Below are positions 1-7,641 of a DNA stretch of 64,000 nucleotides, in pieces. The translations under genes were made by a program, and so were the position numbers. Position 1 is the stretch's first letter; each line of letters opens with the position of its first letter. A model generated the notes under the pieces. It was given only the letters and a program-made list of their open reading frames with translations. It had not been told where the DNA came from and searched no databases. The DNA is from Allobacillus halotolerans (lineage in GTDB: Bacteria; Bacillota; Bacilli; Bacillales; Alkalibacillaceae): the NCBI RefSeq assembly GCF_018967645.1, contig NZ_JAHLZF010000002.1, positions 189,151 to 253,150 on the forward strand, given 5' to 3'.

Positions 1-91
1 TTAAAACCAATACCAAAGTAATTCACTCATTTCTTTTTTGTTGGAAAAAATAGTGTTTGTAAAGGTTAACTAAAAATAAACGATAATATAG

Positions 92-134
92 AAAAGCGTG
101 GTACCTGCCTAATCGGTAAGTACCACGCTTTTTC
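92..134 (-). terminator. Intrinsic terminator after the oxidoreductase
   Basis: A long stem (arms around GCGTGGTAC and GTACCACGC) is flanked by A- and T-runs, so it can terminate in both directions. It follows the stop of the minus-strand gene at 176. Bases 1-91 hold no gene I can recognise. Confidence 0.8.
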
Positions 135-175
135 AATTTACTGAGTTTTGTCCCCGCCTCACGGTTTTGTTCATG

Positions 176-1195
176 TTATTGACTTTTGTCAGAGACTTTC
201 ACCAATAACTTTCCGATATTGTTACCTTTGAACAGATCTAAAAATGCTTCTGGAATATTGTCAAAACCTTCAACAATTGTTTCACGATAACTCAACTTGC
301 CCTCTTGTAGCCATTTACCTAATTGCACGGCACCTTCTTTGAAGCGGTCTGTATAGTTACCGACCGTAAACCCTTGCATCATTGCACTTTTCTTAATGAG
401 CGTTGTTTGTACACGTGGTCCCAGGTCCGCTTCTTCCGAGTTATATGTCGAGATTGCACCACATACTGGAACACGAGCAAATGTATTCAGCTGTGATAGA
501 ACGGCATCAGAGATCTCTCCACCGACGTTATCAAAGTATACATCGACCTTATTCGGACATGCTTTCTTTAAATCTTCTGCTAAGTTTTTCGTTGTTTTGT
601 AATTGATTCCTTCGTCAAAACCTAATTCATCTTTTAAAAACTGAATCTTTTCATCAGATCCCGCAATGCCGACAACATGTGCACCTTTGATTTTAGCAAT
701 TTGTCCGACAATCGAACCGACGGAACCGGCTGCACCAGATATGACTACCGTTTCGCCTTCTTTCGGTTGGCCAATATCTAACAAGCCAAAGTAAGCCGTC
801 AATCCCGTCATACCTAGGATTCCTAAATGTGTCGAGATTGGAGCTACTGATGGGTCAATTTTACGAATTTCATTCGCTTGAGCGACATAGTATTCTTGCC
901 AGCCAAAGTTTCCGATTACAACGTCACCAACTGTGTAATGCTCTGACTTCGATTCGATCACTTCACCGATTGAACCGCCTTCGATGACTTCATTTAATTG
1001 AAAAGGCTCAATATACGATTCTGCGTCTACCATTCTTCCACGCATATATGGATCGACGGAAACATATAGGGTGCGAAGTAAAACTTCATCCTGCTGAATT
1101 TCGTTGATTTCTTCTGTCTTGAATTGGAATGTCTGCTCATCAGGCATTCCCTTTGGACGTTCTGCTAACGTAATTTGTCTATTTTTTATTGTCAT
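176..1195 (-). CDS. NADP-dependent medium-chain oxidoreductase (YfmJ/CurA type)
   Basis: This is a zinc-independent medium-chain dehydrogenase/reductase of the leukotriene B4 dehydrogenase or curcumin reductase type, expected to reduce the C=C bond of alpha,beta-unsaturated carbonyls with NADPH in the cytosol. The 339-residue length is usual for the family. The N-terminal GroES-like part contains the family phrase VDPYMRGRM (about residues 47-55), and the Rossmann loop GAAGSVGS lies at about 154-161. No catalytic zinc cysteines are present, as expected. A good AAGGGG ribosome site precedes ATG at 1195. It looks monocistronic, with its own terminator. Closest in feel to B. subtilis YfmJ; the physiological substrate is unknown, and a detoxification role is inference. 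Confidence 0.88.
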   Translation of the reverse strand: MTIKNRQITLAERPKGMPDEQTFQFKTEEINEIQQDEVLLRTLYVSVDPYMRGRMVDAESYIEPFQLNEVIEGGSIGEVIESKSEHYTVGDVVIGNFGWQEYYVAQANEIRKIDPSVAPISTHLGILGMTGLTAYFGLLDIGQPKEGETVVISGAAGSVGSIVGQIAKIKGAHVVGIAGSDEKIQFLKDELGFDEGINYKTTKNLAEDLKKACPNKVDVYFDNVGGEISDAVLSQLNTFARVPVCGAISTYNSEEADLGPRVQTTLIKKSAMMQGFTVGNYTDRFKEGAVQLGKWLQEGKLSYRETIVEGFDNIPEAFLDLFKGNNIGKLLVKVSDKSQ

Positions 1196-1322
1196 GGAAT
1201 TCCCCTTTCAATTTATCGAAGTCGTTTCTTTTCATAAGTATCACAACACAGCGACCTTCTTAAGATTAATCTAGTTCTAGCGTATCACAGCTTCCAATTC
1301 GTATGTCAATTCAGACCACTTA

Positions 1323-1362
1323 AAAAAGCATGCCGCAATTAGATGTGCGGCATGCTTTTTTT
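1323..1362 (-). terminator. Intrinsic terminator after the CoA-transferase
   Basis: A perfect 10-bp stem (GCATGCCGCA/TGCGGCATGC) with A- and T-runs on either side lies just past the stop at 1368. Confidence 0.85.
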
Positions 1363-1367
1363 CTTTC

Positions 1368-2651
1368 TTATAAATAACCCATGTGTTTAGCTTCCTTGGT
1401 CAATTGCTCCCTGAATTTTGGATGAGCAATTTCGATCAGAGCCTTCGTCCGCTCCCGAATTGTTTTGCCTCGAAGTCTTGCAATACCGTATTCCGTAACA
1501 ATATAATCAACATCATTTTTATGCGTTGTCACTGGGGCACCCTGCTGAAGCGTTGGAACAATTTTCGTGATCTCGTCATTTTTCGCAGTGGAGTGCAGGC
1601 AAATCACACCTCTCCCATTCTCAGAAAAATGTGAAGCGAGTTGGAAATCTGATTGTCCACCTGTTGATGAAAAATACGTGTTACCCACTTTTTCCGCATT
1701 TACTTGTCCTAAAAAATCAACTTCGACTCCAGCATTCACAGTCACCAAGTCGTCGATTTCTTTCAGCTTACATGCATTGTTCGTCTGGCTAACTGGTAGC
1801 ATATAAATATCATCGTTTTCATGCATGAAGTCGTATAGTTTTTTCGAACCATAAGCGAATGTTGCAGTCATTTTCCCTTTTTTGAATGGGTTGTTTTCAT
1901 TCGTGACTGCTCCACTCTTAAATAATTCGATAATCTTTTCAGGAATCATTTCCGTATGAATCGTTAAATTACGGTAACCTTTCAAGTTGTCAATGATCGC
2001 GTTCGGTATCGAGCCAAACCCAACCTGCAATGTGTCACCATTTTTAATCAAACTAGCGACATGGTCACCAATCTTCATATCCTTCTCTGACTGACCGGGT
2101 GTACTAGGTAACTCAGGTAATGGTTGATGATGCTCAACGATTGCTGTCACGTCAGAAATATGGATTTGATTTTCGCCATATGTCCGTGGCATGTGCTCAT
2201 TGACTTCCACTAAAATCGTCTCTGCCTCTTTCACCATCGAAATGGTATGATCTGCGTTTGTGCCCATTGAAAAATAGCCATTTTCATCCATCGGAGAGAC
2301 AACAGTCATCACGACAGGTTTTCGAGCAATTTGTTTCAATAATTTTGGTAGATCCGAAAAGTGATTCGGCAATAAATCTATTTTTCCTTCATTGAATGCT
2401 TTACGTTCAGAAGCCCCTAAAAATAAACTTGTTATCTTTAATTTATCTGGGTCAACATCAATTAATTCACGGGTGGTCAACATCGTAAATAGACGGTTGT
2501 CACTTAAGCCGTCATGATTCTCCAATTGTTTGATCAGTGCATCCGGTTCTGCACAGCCTAACGGAGAAATAATATCGGTTCCAGGTTGAATATGTTGAAC
2601 AGCTTCTGCGACTGATTGTAGTTTTTCATTGTATAAGGCTTGATAATTCAT
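1368..2651 (-). CDS. Acetyl-CoA hydrolase/transferase family protein
   Basis: A CoA-transferase of the Cat1/4-hydroxybutyrate CoA-transferase family, 427 residues, full length. These enzymes move CoA between acyl-CoAs and carboxylic acids (acetate, butyrate, 4-hydroxybutyrate) through a glutamyl-CoA intermediate. The oxyanion/CoA loop GFGSIPNAI is at about residues 211-219 and the likely catalytic glutamate is E234 in the phrase HTEM. The start codon ATG at 2651 is preceded by AAGGAGG. It stands alone between two terminators or gaps. The 3-hydroxyacyl-CoA dehydrogenase at 9.4 kb and the phasin-like gene at 12 kb are compatible with short-chain acyl-CoA metabolism, but they are not in the same operon. 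The exact acyl substrate cannot be read from sequence. Confidence 0.88.
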   Translation of the reverse strand: MNYQALYNEKLQSVAEAVQHIQPGTDIISPLGCAEPDALIKQLENHDGLSDNRLFTMLTTRELIDVDPDKLKITSLFLGASERKAFNEGKIDLLPNHFSDLPKLLKQIARKPVVMTVVSPMDENGYFSMGTNADHTISMVKEAETILVEVNEHMPRTYGENQIHISDVTAIVEHHQPLPELPSTPGQSEKDMKIGDHVASLIKNGDTLQVGFGSIPNAIIDNLKGYRNLTIHTEMIPEKIIELFKSGAVTNENNPFKKGKMTATFAYGSKKLYDFMHENDDIYMLPVSQTNNACKLKEIDDLVTVNAGVEVDFLGQVNAEKVGNTYFSSTGGQSDFQLASHFSENGRGVICLHSTAKNDEITKIVPTLQQGAPVTTHKNDVDYIVTEYGIARLRGKTIRERTKALIEIAHPKFREQLTKEAKHMGYL

Positions 2652-2781
2652 CTGATTTCCTCCTTGATGTCAATACGAATCATACTATAATAAAATATTT
2701 CCCTGATCGATCTATTCCAATCAAAATAAAAACCCGTCGTTAAACGAGATATAAGAAAAACAGGCCCTCCAAAATATAGAT

Positions 2782-3366
2782 TTACTTTTTTAACCATTCA
2801 TTGATAAGCTGATCCGTTTTTGTTTCCTTCGCTTTTCTCATGAGATATTCGATGTCCATGATCTGATCATCCTCTTTATGGATAAAGAACATTCGCTCCG
2901 CCCATTCGTAATCTTCCGTCCATTCAGGATGAGCTGATTGAGAAACAATCGCTGATTCCAAACGATGAATGATCAAATCTTCAATTCCTATAACAGATAC
3001 TTCTCTGCCACTATCTAATTCAATTTGAATGACTTTCTCTAAATTCCCTTCTAAAAAGTTGCCGGGTATTTCGAGGGAAAGTTCCAGTTTTTCATGATAC
3101 CAGACGCGACCTTCCCTTTTAAAACCTAATTCTTCGGTTAGAAGGGAATCTATTTGGGCCCGTCCATCTGATATCAAATCAATATCCTGCGTTGTATAGT
3201 GATTTCGCGTGTAAATTTCAACAGATAAGCCACCAACGATAATCGGAGTTATTTTACTTTCACTCAAATAAGATGTCAATAACCCACATAACTCCAACAT
3301 ACGTTCATGCTTACTTAACAGATTTAACTTAGAAAACTCTGCTTTCAACTCACTCAGACGGATCAT
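2782..3366 (-). CDS. Nucleotidyltransferase-fold protein (AbiEii/DUF6036-like)
   Basis: About 194 residues. The phrase GGLSVEIYTR (GG at about 45-46) followed by TTQDIDL (aspartates at about 61 and 63) is the GG...DxD signature of the polymerase-beta nucleotidyltransferase fold found in AbiEii-like toxins and related housekeeping proteins. I take ATG at 3366 as the start because GGAG sits 8 nt upstream; an upstream in-frame ATG at 3387 lacks this. The start overlaps the end of the 79-residue gene at 3350-3589 by 17 bases, so the two are probably translationally coupled. A toxin-antitoxin role (NTase toxin with a basic partner) is one possibility, but the partner does not match any antitoxin I recognise. 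Confidence 0.65.
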   Translation of the reverse strand: MIRLSELKAEFSKLNLLSKHERMLELCGLLTSYLSESKITPIIVGGLSVEIYTRNHYTTQDIDLISDGRAQIDSLLTEELGFKREGRVWYHEKLELSLEIPGNFLEGNLEKVIQIELDSGREVSVIGIEDLIIHRLESAIVSQSAHPEWTEDYEWAERMFFIHKEDDQIMDIEYLMRKAKETKTDQLINEWLKK

Positions 3367-3589
3367 AATACATTCTCCGTTTCCCAATCATTTTCATTTT
3401 ATCTTCTTTTTTGGCTCGGTCTACACTTGCTTTAGCGACGGCTGTCAGTGCTCTCCGTTCATCTGCTGATCGTCGCTTAATTTTTTTTACTTGTGGTTGT
3501 TGTGCTTTACGAGAATGAATCCGTTCATTTACTTTTTTTCGATTTTTATCAATGTTTTGTTCGATTTGCGACATCTTAATATACCGCAT
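3350..3589 (-). CDS. Small basic protein coupled to the nucleotidyltransferase
   Basis: I do not recognise this 79-residue protein. It is strongly basic (many K and R, for example KKIKRRSADERR) with predicted long helices and no membrane segment. GAAGGTG upstream favours ATG at 3589 over the longer GTG start at 3607. It is the first gene of a two-gene unit and overlaps the nucleotidyltransferase start. The charge suggests nucleic acid or ribosome binding. Being the upstream partner of an NTase-fold protein would fit an antitoxin, but that is inference only. Confidence 0.5.
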   Translation of the reverse strand: MRYIKMSQIEQNIDKNRKKVNERIHSRKAQQPQVKKIKRRSADERRALTAVAKASVDRAKKEDKMKMIGKRRMYYDPSE

Positions 3590-3684
3590 AAGAACCCACA
3601 CCTTCACAATAGTCTATATTCATTTTAACTGAATGGTGAGTAGATATCTATTATCTCTATCATTGCTTAATAAAAATTCCACAC

Positions 3685-3732
3685 CAAAAACGGCATCAAT
3701 TATTTGAATCATATGATTGATGCTATTTTTTA
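3685..3732. terminator. Hairpin terminator
   Basis: GCATCAAT and ATTGATGC form a stem around a 15-base loop, followed by a T-rich tract on the plus strand and preceded by A5 on the left. It separates the 3781-4110 gene from the pair at 2782-3589. Confidence 0.6.
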
Positions 3733-3780
3733 TTTTTCTAGATGGCTATGCCCCTCCCTTTTTTTAATTTAAATTGAGTC

Positions 3781-4110
3781 TTAGACACTGAAGAACCATA
3801 AACCGCCAACAATCCAAAAAAACAAAACATAGAGAATAAAAAGAGCCTTATAAAGCTTATTAACTTTCGGCGTCACTTTTTCTTCATCGAAATAACCATG
3901 TAATTCAGCGGGGAAATAAATCAATAAAACCCATGGAAAAGTAATTCCTATGAAGAAAAATGGATTTCCGAATTCGGCAACCATCACCTCACTACCAAAT
4001 AGGAGAAGTGGGATGAATAAGAAAGTAGATATAACTAAAATCAATCGAACAGGTTTACCTTTTTCACTAAACAAGAAACGATCTGCTTTCTTAAATGGAT
4101 CATTTCCCAT
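3781..4110 (-). CDS. Small membrane protein, function unknown
   Basis: A 109-residue protein with three apparent membrane segments: about residues 21-41 (LILVISTFLFIPLLLFG), 50-68 and 88-108. The short loops carry a hydrophilic KVTPKVNK stretch. AGAGGGTG lies upstream of ATG at 4110. I recognise no family. It is a single gene between hairpins. Confidence 0.6.
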   Translation of the reverse strand: MGNDPFKKADRFLFSEKGKPVRLILVISTFLFIPLLLFGSEVMVAEFGNPFFFIGITFPWVLLIYFPAELHGYFDEEKVTPKVNKLYKALFILYVLFFWIVGGLWFFSV

Positions 4111-4437
4111 ATCCTTATCATCACCCTCTAAGAAAATTATGTATTAGGTTTATTCATTTCAATTCTTATCTCTTTAATAAGTGTAAACGAAATTTTAAAG
4201 AGATGGTAATTGATTAAACACCCCTGGAAGAATATGGATGTGTTCAGAAATGAGTTGGTTTCTTCACATTTACTTTTGGATAAGTCGCTTACTCGACTAT
4301 TAAGGAATATTACTATATGTTGTGCTCTATCCATTTATGCTTTTAAGTATATCCAACAGTCACAAGCATTCCAATTCTCTTCTTACCATTCTTGGATTAA
4401 ACTGACTGTACAATGAAAACAACAAGGAATGAAATCC
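4111..4437. other. Intergenic region, nothing recognised
   Basis: About 330 bases between the small membrane protein and the C45 gene. Short ORFs on both strands lack ribosome sites and resemble nothing. It must hold the divergent promoters of the flanking genes, but I see no convincing -35/-10 pair to assign. Confidence 0.4.
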
Positions 4438-5484
4438 ATGAACTATTATAGCGACGTCATACAATACCGTGGGAACCATTACGATTTTGGCTATTATCAA
4501 GGTAAGTTACTACTTGATTCCCCGATTATTCATAACCGAAGAAAACAATGGGGTCCGAAGAAGGACCGTCATTTTATTATTGATCAGGACAGTTTCGAGC
4601 AGGTCATGAAACAATTTTCTCCAGCTATTTTGGAAGAAATTCACGGGCTTGCTGATGCGCTTGAAATGAATTTGACGGAGGCTTATCGACTCTTTGGTGG
4701 GTACTATCATGAGTTCGTCCGGAGTGGTTGTTCGATTTTCACAGAACCAGATTTTATGGTCAGAAATTACGACAGTCATCCTGTAGGTTACGAAGGAAGG
4801 TACCTATTTTACAAACCGACTGATCAAGGATTCGCTACACTTGGTCCTTCCATGCAAATTACCGGCCGAATCGATGGGATGAACGAAAAAGGTCTTGTCA
4901 TGGGCTACAACTTTACCCATAGTAAAAAATCAGGTAATGGCTTTCTTTGTAATATGATTGGGCGATTGATTTTAGAGAACTGTTCAAACGTCGAAGAGGC
5001 AGTCGACTTACTGAAAGAAATTCCACATCGACATTCATTTAGCTATGTACTTCTGGATCCGAGTGGTGAGTCATTTGTCATAGAAGCTTCTCCAAGAAAA
5101 GTCATTGCCCGGAAATCGAATGTATGTACGAATCACTTTCATTTACTTGATGAAGAAAATCGATATCGACAAGAAGAAACGAGACAGCGTGAGCAAACCA
5201 TTCAAGAACAGCAAAAGCATTCAACGAACCCAATGGAAGCTTTTCGTGTGATGAACGATCCTCAATATGATGTTTTCTCCAAGAAGTATGATGCATCCGC
5301 TGGTACCATTCACACATCTGCCTACTTTCCGAAAGAGATGAAAGCTTGGCTTGTCATCGGTGCAAATCGCATGCCTGTTATTTTTGATTTCAATAAATGG
5401 CTTCAAGGAAACCAGGTTCTTGTTAAACGAATGAAAGGCGAACTGGATTATTCGAGACCTTTTGTGAATATGGAAAAACTATAA
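4438..5484 (+). CDS. C45 family acyltransferase/peptidase (Ntn hydrolase)
   Basis: A member of the C45 family related to acyl-CoA:6-aminopenicillanic acid acyltransferase. These are N-terminal-nucleophile hydrolases made as a precursor that cleaves itself in front of a cysteine. Here the cysteine is in RSGCSIF (about residue 98 from the chosen start), followed by the typical DFMVRNYDSHP and later GRIDGMNEKGLVMGYN and CTNHF phrases. Length, about 348 residues, is usual. AAGGA sits 9 nt upstream of ATG 4438; ATG 4429 is too close to it. The bacterial members probably cleave or exchange amide-linked acyl groups, but substrates are unknown. It stands alone. A 57-bp piece of this gene, around the residues just before the nucleophile, recurs at 6118-6174. 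Confidence 0.82.
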   Translation: MNYYSDVIQYRGNHYDFGYYQGKLLLDSPIIHNRRKQWGPKKDRHFIIDQDSFEQVMKQFSPAILEEIHGLADALEMNLTEAYRLFGGYYHEFVRSGCSIFTEPDFMVRNYDSHPVGYEGRYLFYKPTDQGFATLGPSMQITGRIDGMNEKGLVMGYNFTHSKKSGNGFLCNMIGRLILENCSNVEEAVDLLKEIPHRHSFSYVLLDPSGESFVIEASPRKVIARKSNVCTNHFHLLDEENRYRQEETRQREQTIQEQQKHSTNPMEAFRVMNDPQYDVFSKKYDASAGTIHTSAYFPKEMKAWLVIGANRMPVIFDFNKWLQGNQVLVKRMKGELDYSRPFVNMEKL

Positions 5485-5716
5485 ATTTCTCAGCCTTGGA
5501 ATCTTTCCTTGGCTTTATCATTCAATTACCACCCGTATGCAAACAAAAGAACACGATGACCAACGAGAACCCTTGTATGCTAAAGTGGAGACCGATCAAT
5601 AAAAATGATAAGTATCGTTTCGAATAAATCTGTAATTATTTAAAAAAGAGTAATGTGTCGAGTGGAATTTATAAAGATTTATCAATCGCTCGGATCATAG
5701 CTCCTTCGTCTTTTTC

Positions 5717-5745
5717 TTGTATTAATTGTATAATGAGTATATAAT
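5717..5745 (+). promoter_or_regulatory. Promoter of the antisense antitoxin RNA
   Basis: TTGTAT and TATAAT are separated by exactly 17 bases on the plus strand, placing the transcription start near 5752. It points into the 3' end of the toxin gene on the other strand. The rest of 5485-5716 holds nothing I recognise. Confidence 0.7.
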
Positions 5746-5751
5746 GAGAAT

Positions 5752-5845
5752 AGAATATGGGCAGGGAATGAAGAAACCCTTTCGGGAATCTTCAAACCCT
5801 GTGAAGTTACCGGGATTTCCGCTTTGCAGAGCGGGAGTCCTTTTT
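5752..5845 (+). ncRNA. Antisense antitoxin RNA of a type I toxin-antitoxin locus
   Basis: A transcript from the strong promoter at 5717-5745 would end at an intrinsic terminator: a 10-bp G-U tolerant stem spanning 5812-5840 (with CCGCT/AGCGG at its top) followed by T5 at 5841-5845. The terminator lies inside the 3' coding end of the toxin ORF on the opposite strand, so the RNA overlaps the toxin mRNA's last part by about 40 bases and its 3' untranslated region. This is the arrangement of txpA/RatA, bsrG/SR4 and bsrE/SR5 in B. subtilis, where the antisense RNA promotes mRNA decay. Length of about 95 nt is inferred from the sequence. Confidence 0.68.
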
Positions 5846-5938
5846 CCTGTTACGATAGTTCATTTTTGCAACAGCAAAATTGATAATAGCTATTACAAAA
5901 TTAATGACTGACGTAACAATGATCAGCACTTCAACCAT
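5807..5938 (-). CDS. Small hydrophobic type I toxin (TxpA/BsrG/holin-like)
   Basis: A 43-residue peptide starting MVEVLIIVTSVINFVIAII and ending in a very basic tail (YRNRKKDSRSAKRKSR). One membrane segment fills about residues 4-24. This layout, short acidic N-terminus, one helix and a charged tail, is that of the putative holin-like toxins of Bacillus and relatives. A strong ribosome site (AAAGGGGTG) lies 8 nt before ATG 5938. The antisense RNA at 5752-5845 overlaps its 3' end. Such toxins act at the membrane when the antitoxin RNA runs short, often on prophages or after stress. No prophage genes lie nearby, so this copy is either domesticated or a stand-alone locus. Confidence 0.75.
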   Translation of the reverse strand: MVEVLIIVTSVINFVIAIINFAVAKMNYRNRKKDSRSAKRKSR

Positions 5939-6117
5939 ACCTATTCACCCCTTTCCAGAAGAAAGAATCTTCTTCCCTTAAACAAATTTAATTGTTTGGA
6001 AAAGGGATAACTCTATTATACCATAAAAACAGACCAACCAGAACAAGGGTTCTTATTTTATGACACCTTTTCCCTCGCTTAATAATTTAATCATAACCCG
6101 TATTTAAAATGAAGCGA

Positions 6118-6174
6118 TGAAATGAACTTGACGGAGACTTATCGGCTTTTTGGTGGGTACTATCATGAGTTCGT
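6118..6174 (+). pseudogene. 57-bp duplicated fragment of the C45 acyltransferase gene
   Basis: Bases 6118-6174 match 4662-4718 at 53 of 57 positions and would encode the same NLTE-YRLFGGYYHEFV phrase that precedes the nucleophile of the C45 protein. Similarity stops abruptly on both sides; the 3' edge runs within 14 bases into the 21-bp tandem array. No start or remaining gene is present. Confidence 0.85.
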
Positions 6175-6187
6175 AAATTTGTGCGAG

Positions 6188-6355
6188 CCGCTCGATAAAC
6201 TGTTCCAACCGCTCGATAAACTGTTCCAACCGCTCGATAAACCGTTCCAGCCGCTCGATAAACCGTTCCAGCCGCTCGATAAACCGTTCCAGCCGCTCGA
6301 TAAACCGTTCCAGCCGCTCGATAAACCGTTCCAACCGCTCGATAAACCGTTCCAA
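6188..6355 (+). repeat. Tandem array, 8 copies of a 21-bp unit (family A)
   Basis: Eight head-to-tail units with core CTCGATAAACCGTTCC, the first two carrying CTG for CCG, followed by one decayed unit (CCACCCGACAAGG). Because 21 is a multiple of three, long ORFs run through it in several frames (PLDKPFQ repeats on plus, RFIERLE repeats on minus). None has a ribosome site or a non-repeat domain, so I regard it as non-coding. The core is related to the GATAAAC units of the array at 61.9 kb. The rest of 5939-6502 is AT-rich leader and spacer. Confidence 0.9.
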
Positions 6356-6502
6356 CCACCCGACAAGGCGGTTTCGTTTATTGAAATGTTTCAACAGGCA
6401 ACCTATTATACTAAACTACACGCAAAAAAAAGCTTGAGACTAAATGTATGTTCAATCACACATTTTGATCTCAAGCTTCATTTGTATATTTATTTCATCG
6501 AT

Positions 6503-7000
6503 TTATTGTGCAACTAATTCATCGATTCGTTTCACGACTTTTTCATATGGTTTGTTCAAAACAATAGCGACTTCTCTAAACAGAATGTCTTGGATGTTTT
6601 TCAGCAGTTTGCCATCCAGCTCACTAAACTTTCGGCCTTCTTCTTCTGTTTCTTGCTTCTTGCGTAACAACGTACTTGCTACCTTCGCAATTTCCAAGCG
6701 GTCACCTTGATTCAAAATACTTTTATAATCTCTCGTTCTTTGTTGGGGTCTTTCAATCCATTCAACCCCTTCTCCACTGAAAGTTTCGATGACTTTTTCA
6801 GCTTCTGATCTGTTCATGATTCGTTGCATGTTTTTTTGTTTACTTTCAACAGGAGCATGAATTGTCAAATTCTGATCATTATCAACCGGCTGTAACATGT
6901 AATACTTCTTCGTAACGCCACCATACGTTTGATCACAAATATCTTCTACCCGACAAATTCCATGTGATGAATAAACAATCAAATCTCCAATGCTCAGCAT
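6503..7000 (-). CDS. CarD/CdnL-family transcription regulator
   Basis: About 165 residues. The N-terminal phrase LSIGDLIVYSSHGICRVEDI is the RNA polymerase interaction domain (CarD_CdnL_TRCF) that binds the beta subunit, and the C-terminal helical part would bind DNA near the -10 element, stabilising open complexes. AAGGGAG 6 nt before ATG 7000 makes this the start rather than ATG 7030. Divergent from a MarR gene; the 13-bp dyads between them suggest that MarR controls both. B. subtilis has related YdeB. The direct targets cannot be read. Confidence 0.85.
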   Translation of the reverse strand: MLSIGDLIVYSSHGICRVEDICDQTYGGVTKKYYMLQPVDNDQNLTIHAPVESKQKNMQRIMNRSEAEKVIETFSGEGVEWIERPQQRTRDYKSILNQGDRLEIAKVASTLLRKKQETEEEGRKFSELDGKLLKNIQDILFREVAIVLNKPYEKVVKRIDELVAQ

Positions 7001-7026
7001 TATATTGGCTCCCTTATGTTGAATTG

Positions 7027-7082
7027 TCAACTTAGTTTACTTTAAGTATATCTCTTTAAAACTTTTTTGTCAACTAAGTTGA
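7027..7082. promoter_or_regulatory. Two MarR-type operators between carD-like and marR-like genes
   Basis: TCAACTAAGTTGA at 7070-7082 is a perfect 13-bp dyad. TCAACTTAGTTTA at 7027-7039 is the same dyad with one mismatch. Their centres are 43 bp (four helical turns) apart in the gap between divergent genes. This size and symmetry fit MarR-family dimers, so autorepression and repression of the carD-like gene are likely. Confidence 0.72.
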
Positions 7083-7138
7083 TTTAATGCCCATCTTTTT
7101 GTATAGTAGCTTAAGAAAATAAAATAGGAGTGAACAGA

Positions 7139-7576
7139 GTGAGCTTCAACTTACATCAATTAGATTTACTTGATTTAATCAGTGAAAGGTATTTAAAATT
7201 ACGTAAAATATCTGAAGCACAGTGGAATAGTCACCACGAACTCCCCATTTCAAAATCTGAATGGTTTATATTGTTACGAATATACCAGGAGAAAGAAACA
7301 ACCGTTTCCTTTATATCCAAAAGCGTCGATATTACCCGCCAAGCAACCCATAAGTTCATCAAGCAGCTTCAAGAAAAAGGACTTGTTGAAGTAGGCGAAC
7401 AAGAAAACAATCGAAAAGAAAAACGTATTCAACTAACAACTTTCGGAAAAGAATGCTATGAAAAAAATGCGCAATTACAAGCGAATTTAGAAAAGGAAAT
7501 TGCCGAGCACATTGGTCAAGAACGACTAGAACAGCTAAAAGATATCTTAAAGATGAACTGGGGAATCGAACAATAG
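7139..7576 (+). CDS. MarR-family transcription regulator
   Basis: About 145 residues with the MarR winged helix: helix-turn-helix around SFISKSVDITRQATHKFIKQLQ and the wing region NNRKEKRIQLTTFG. GTG at 7139 is 8 nt from AGGAG; the in-frame GTG at 7130 overlaps that site and is rejected. It is monocistronic and shares a terminator with mqo. It probably represses itself and the divergent CarD-like gene through the dyads at 7027-7082; the inducing ligand is unknown. Confidence 0.85.
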   Translation: MSFNLHQLDLLDLISERYLKLRKISEAQWNSHHELPISKSEWFILLRIYQEKETTVSFISKSVDITRQATHKFIKQLQEKGLVEVGEQENNRKEKRIQLTTFGKECYEKNAQLQANLEKEIAEHIGQERLEQLKDILKMNWGIEQ

Positions 7577-7595
7577 ATTTTTTCAATTGTACATA

Positions 7596-7640
7596 AAAAA
7601 GGAGCATGAACTGTCACTTCGACAGTTGATGCTCCTTTTT
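7596..7640. terminator. Bidirectional terminator between marR-like gene and mqo
   Basis: A stem of about 20 bp with two internal mismatches (GGAGCAT...ATGCTCC outside, ACTGTC/GACAGT inside, loop ACTTC), with A- and T-runs on both sides. Confidence 0.9.
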
Positions 7641-7641
7641 A

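Noticed and set aside
5726..5911. A 61-codon plus-strand ORF
   Set aside because: It overlaps the antisense RNA of the toxin locus and has no ribosome site; the RNA explanation fits better.
6087..6517. Repeat proteins (RFIERLE and PLDKPFQ types)
   Set aside because: Open frames exist on both strands because the unit length is a multiple of three; no start signal or non-repeat domain.
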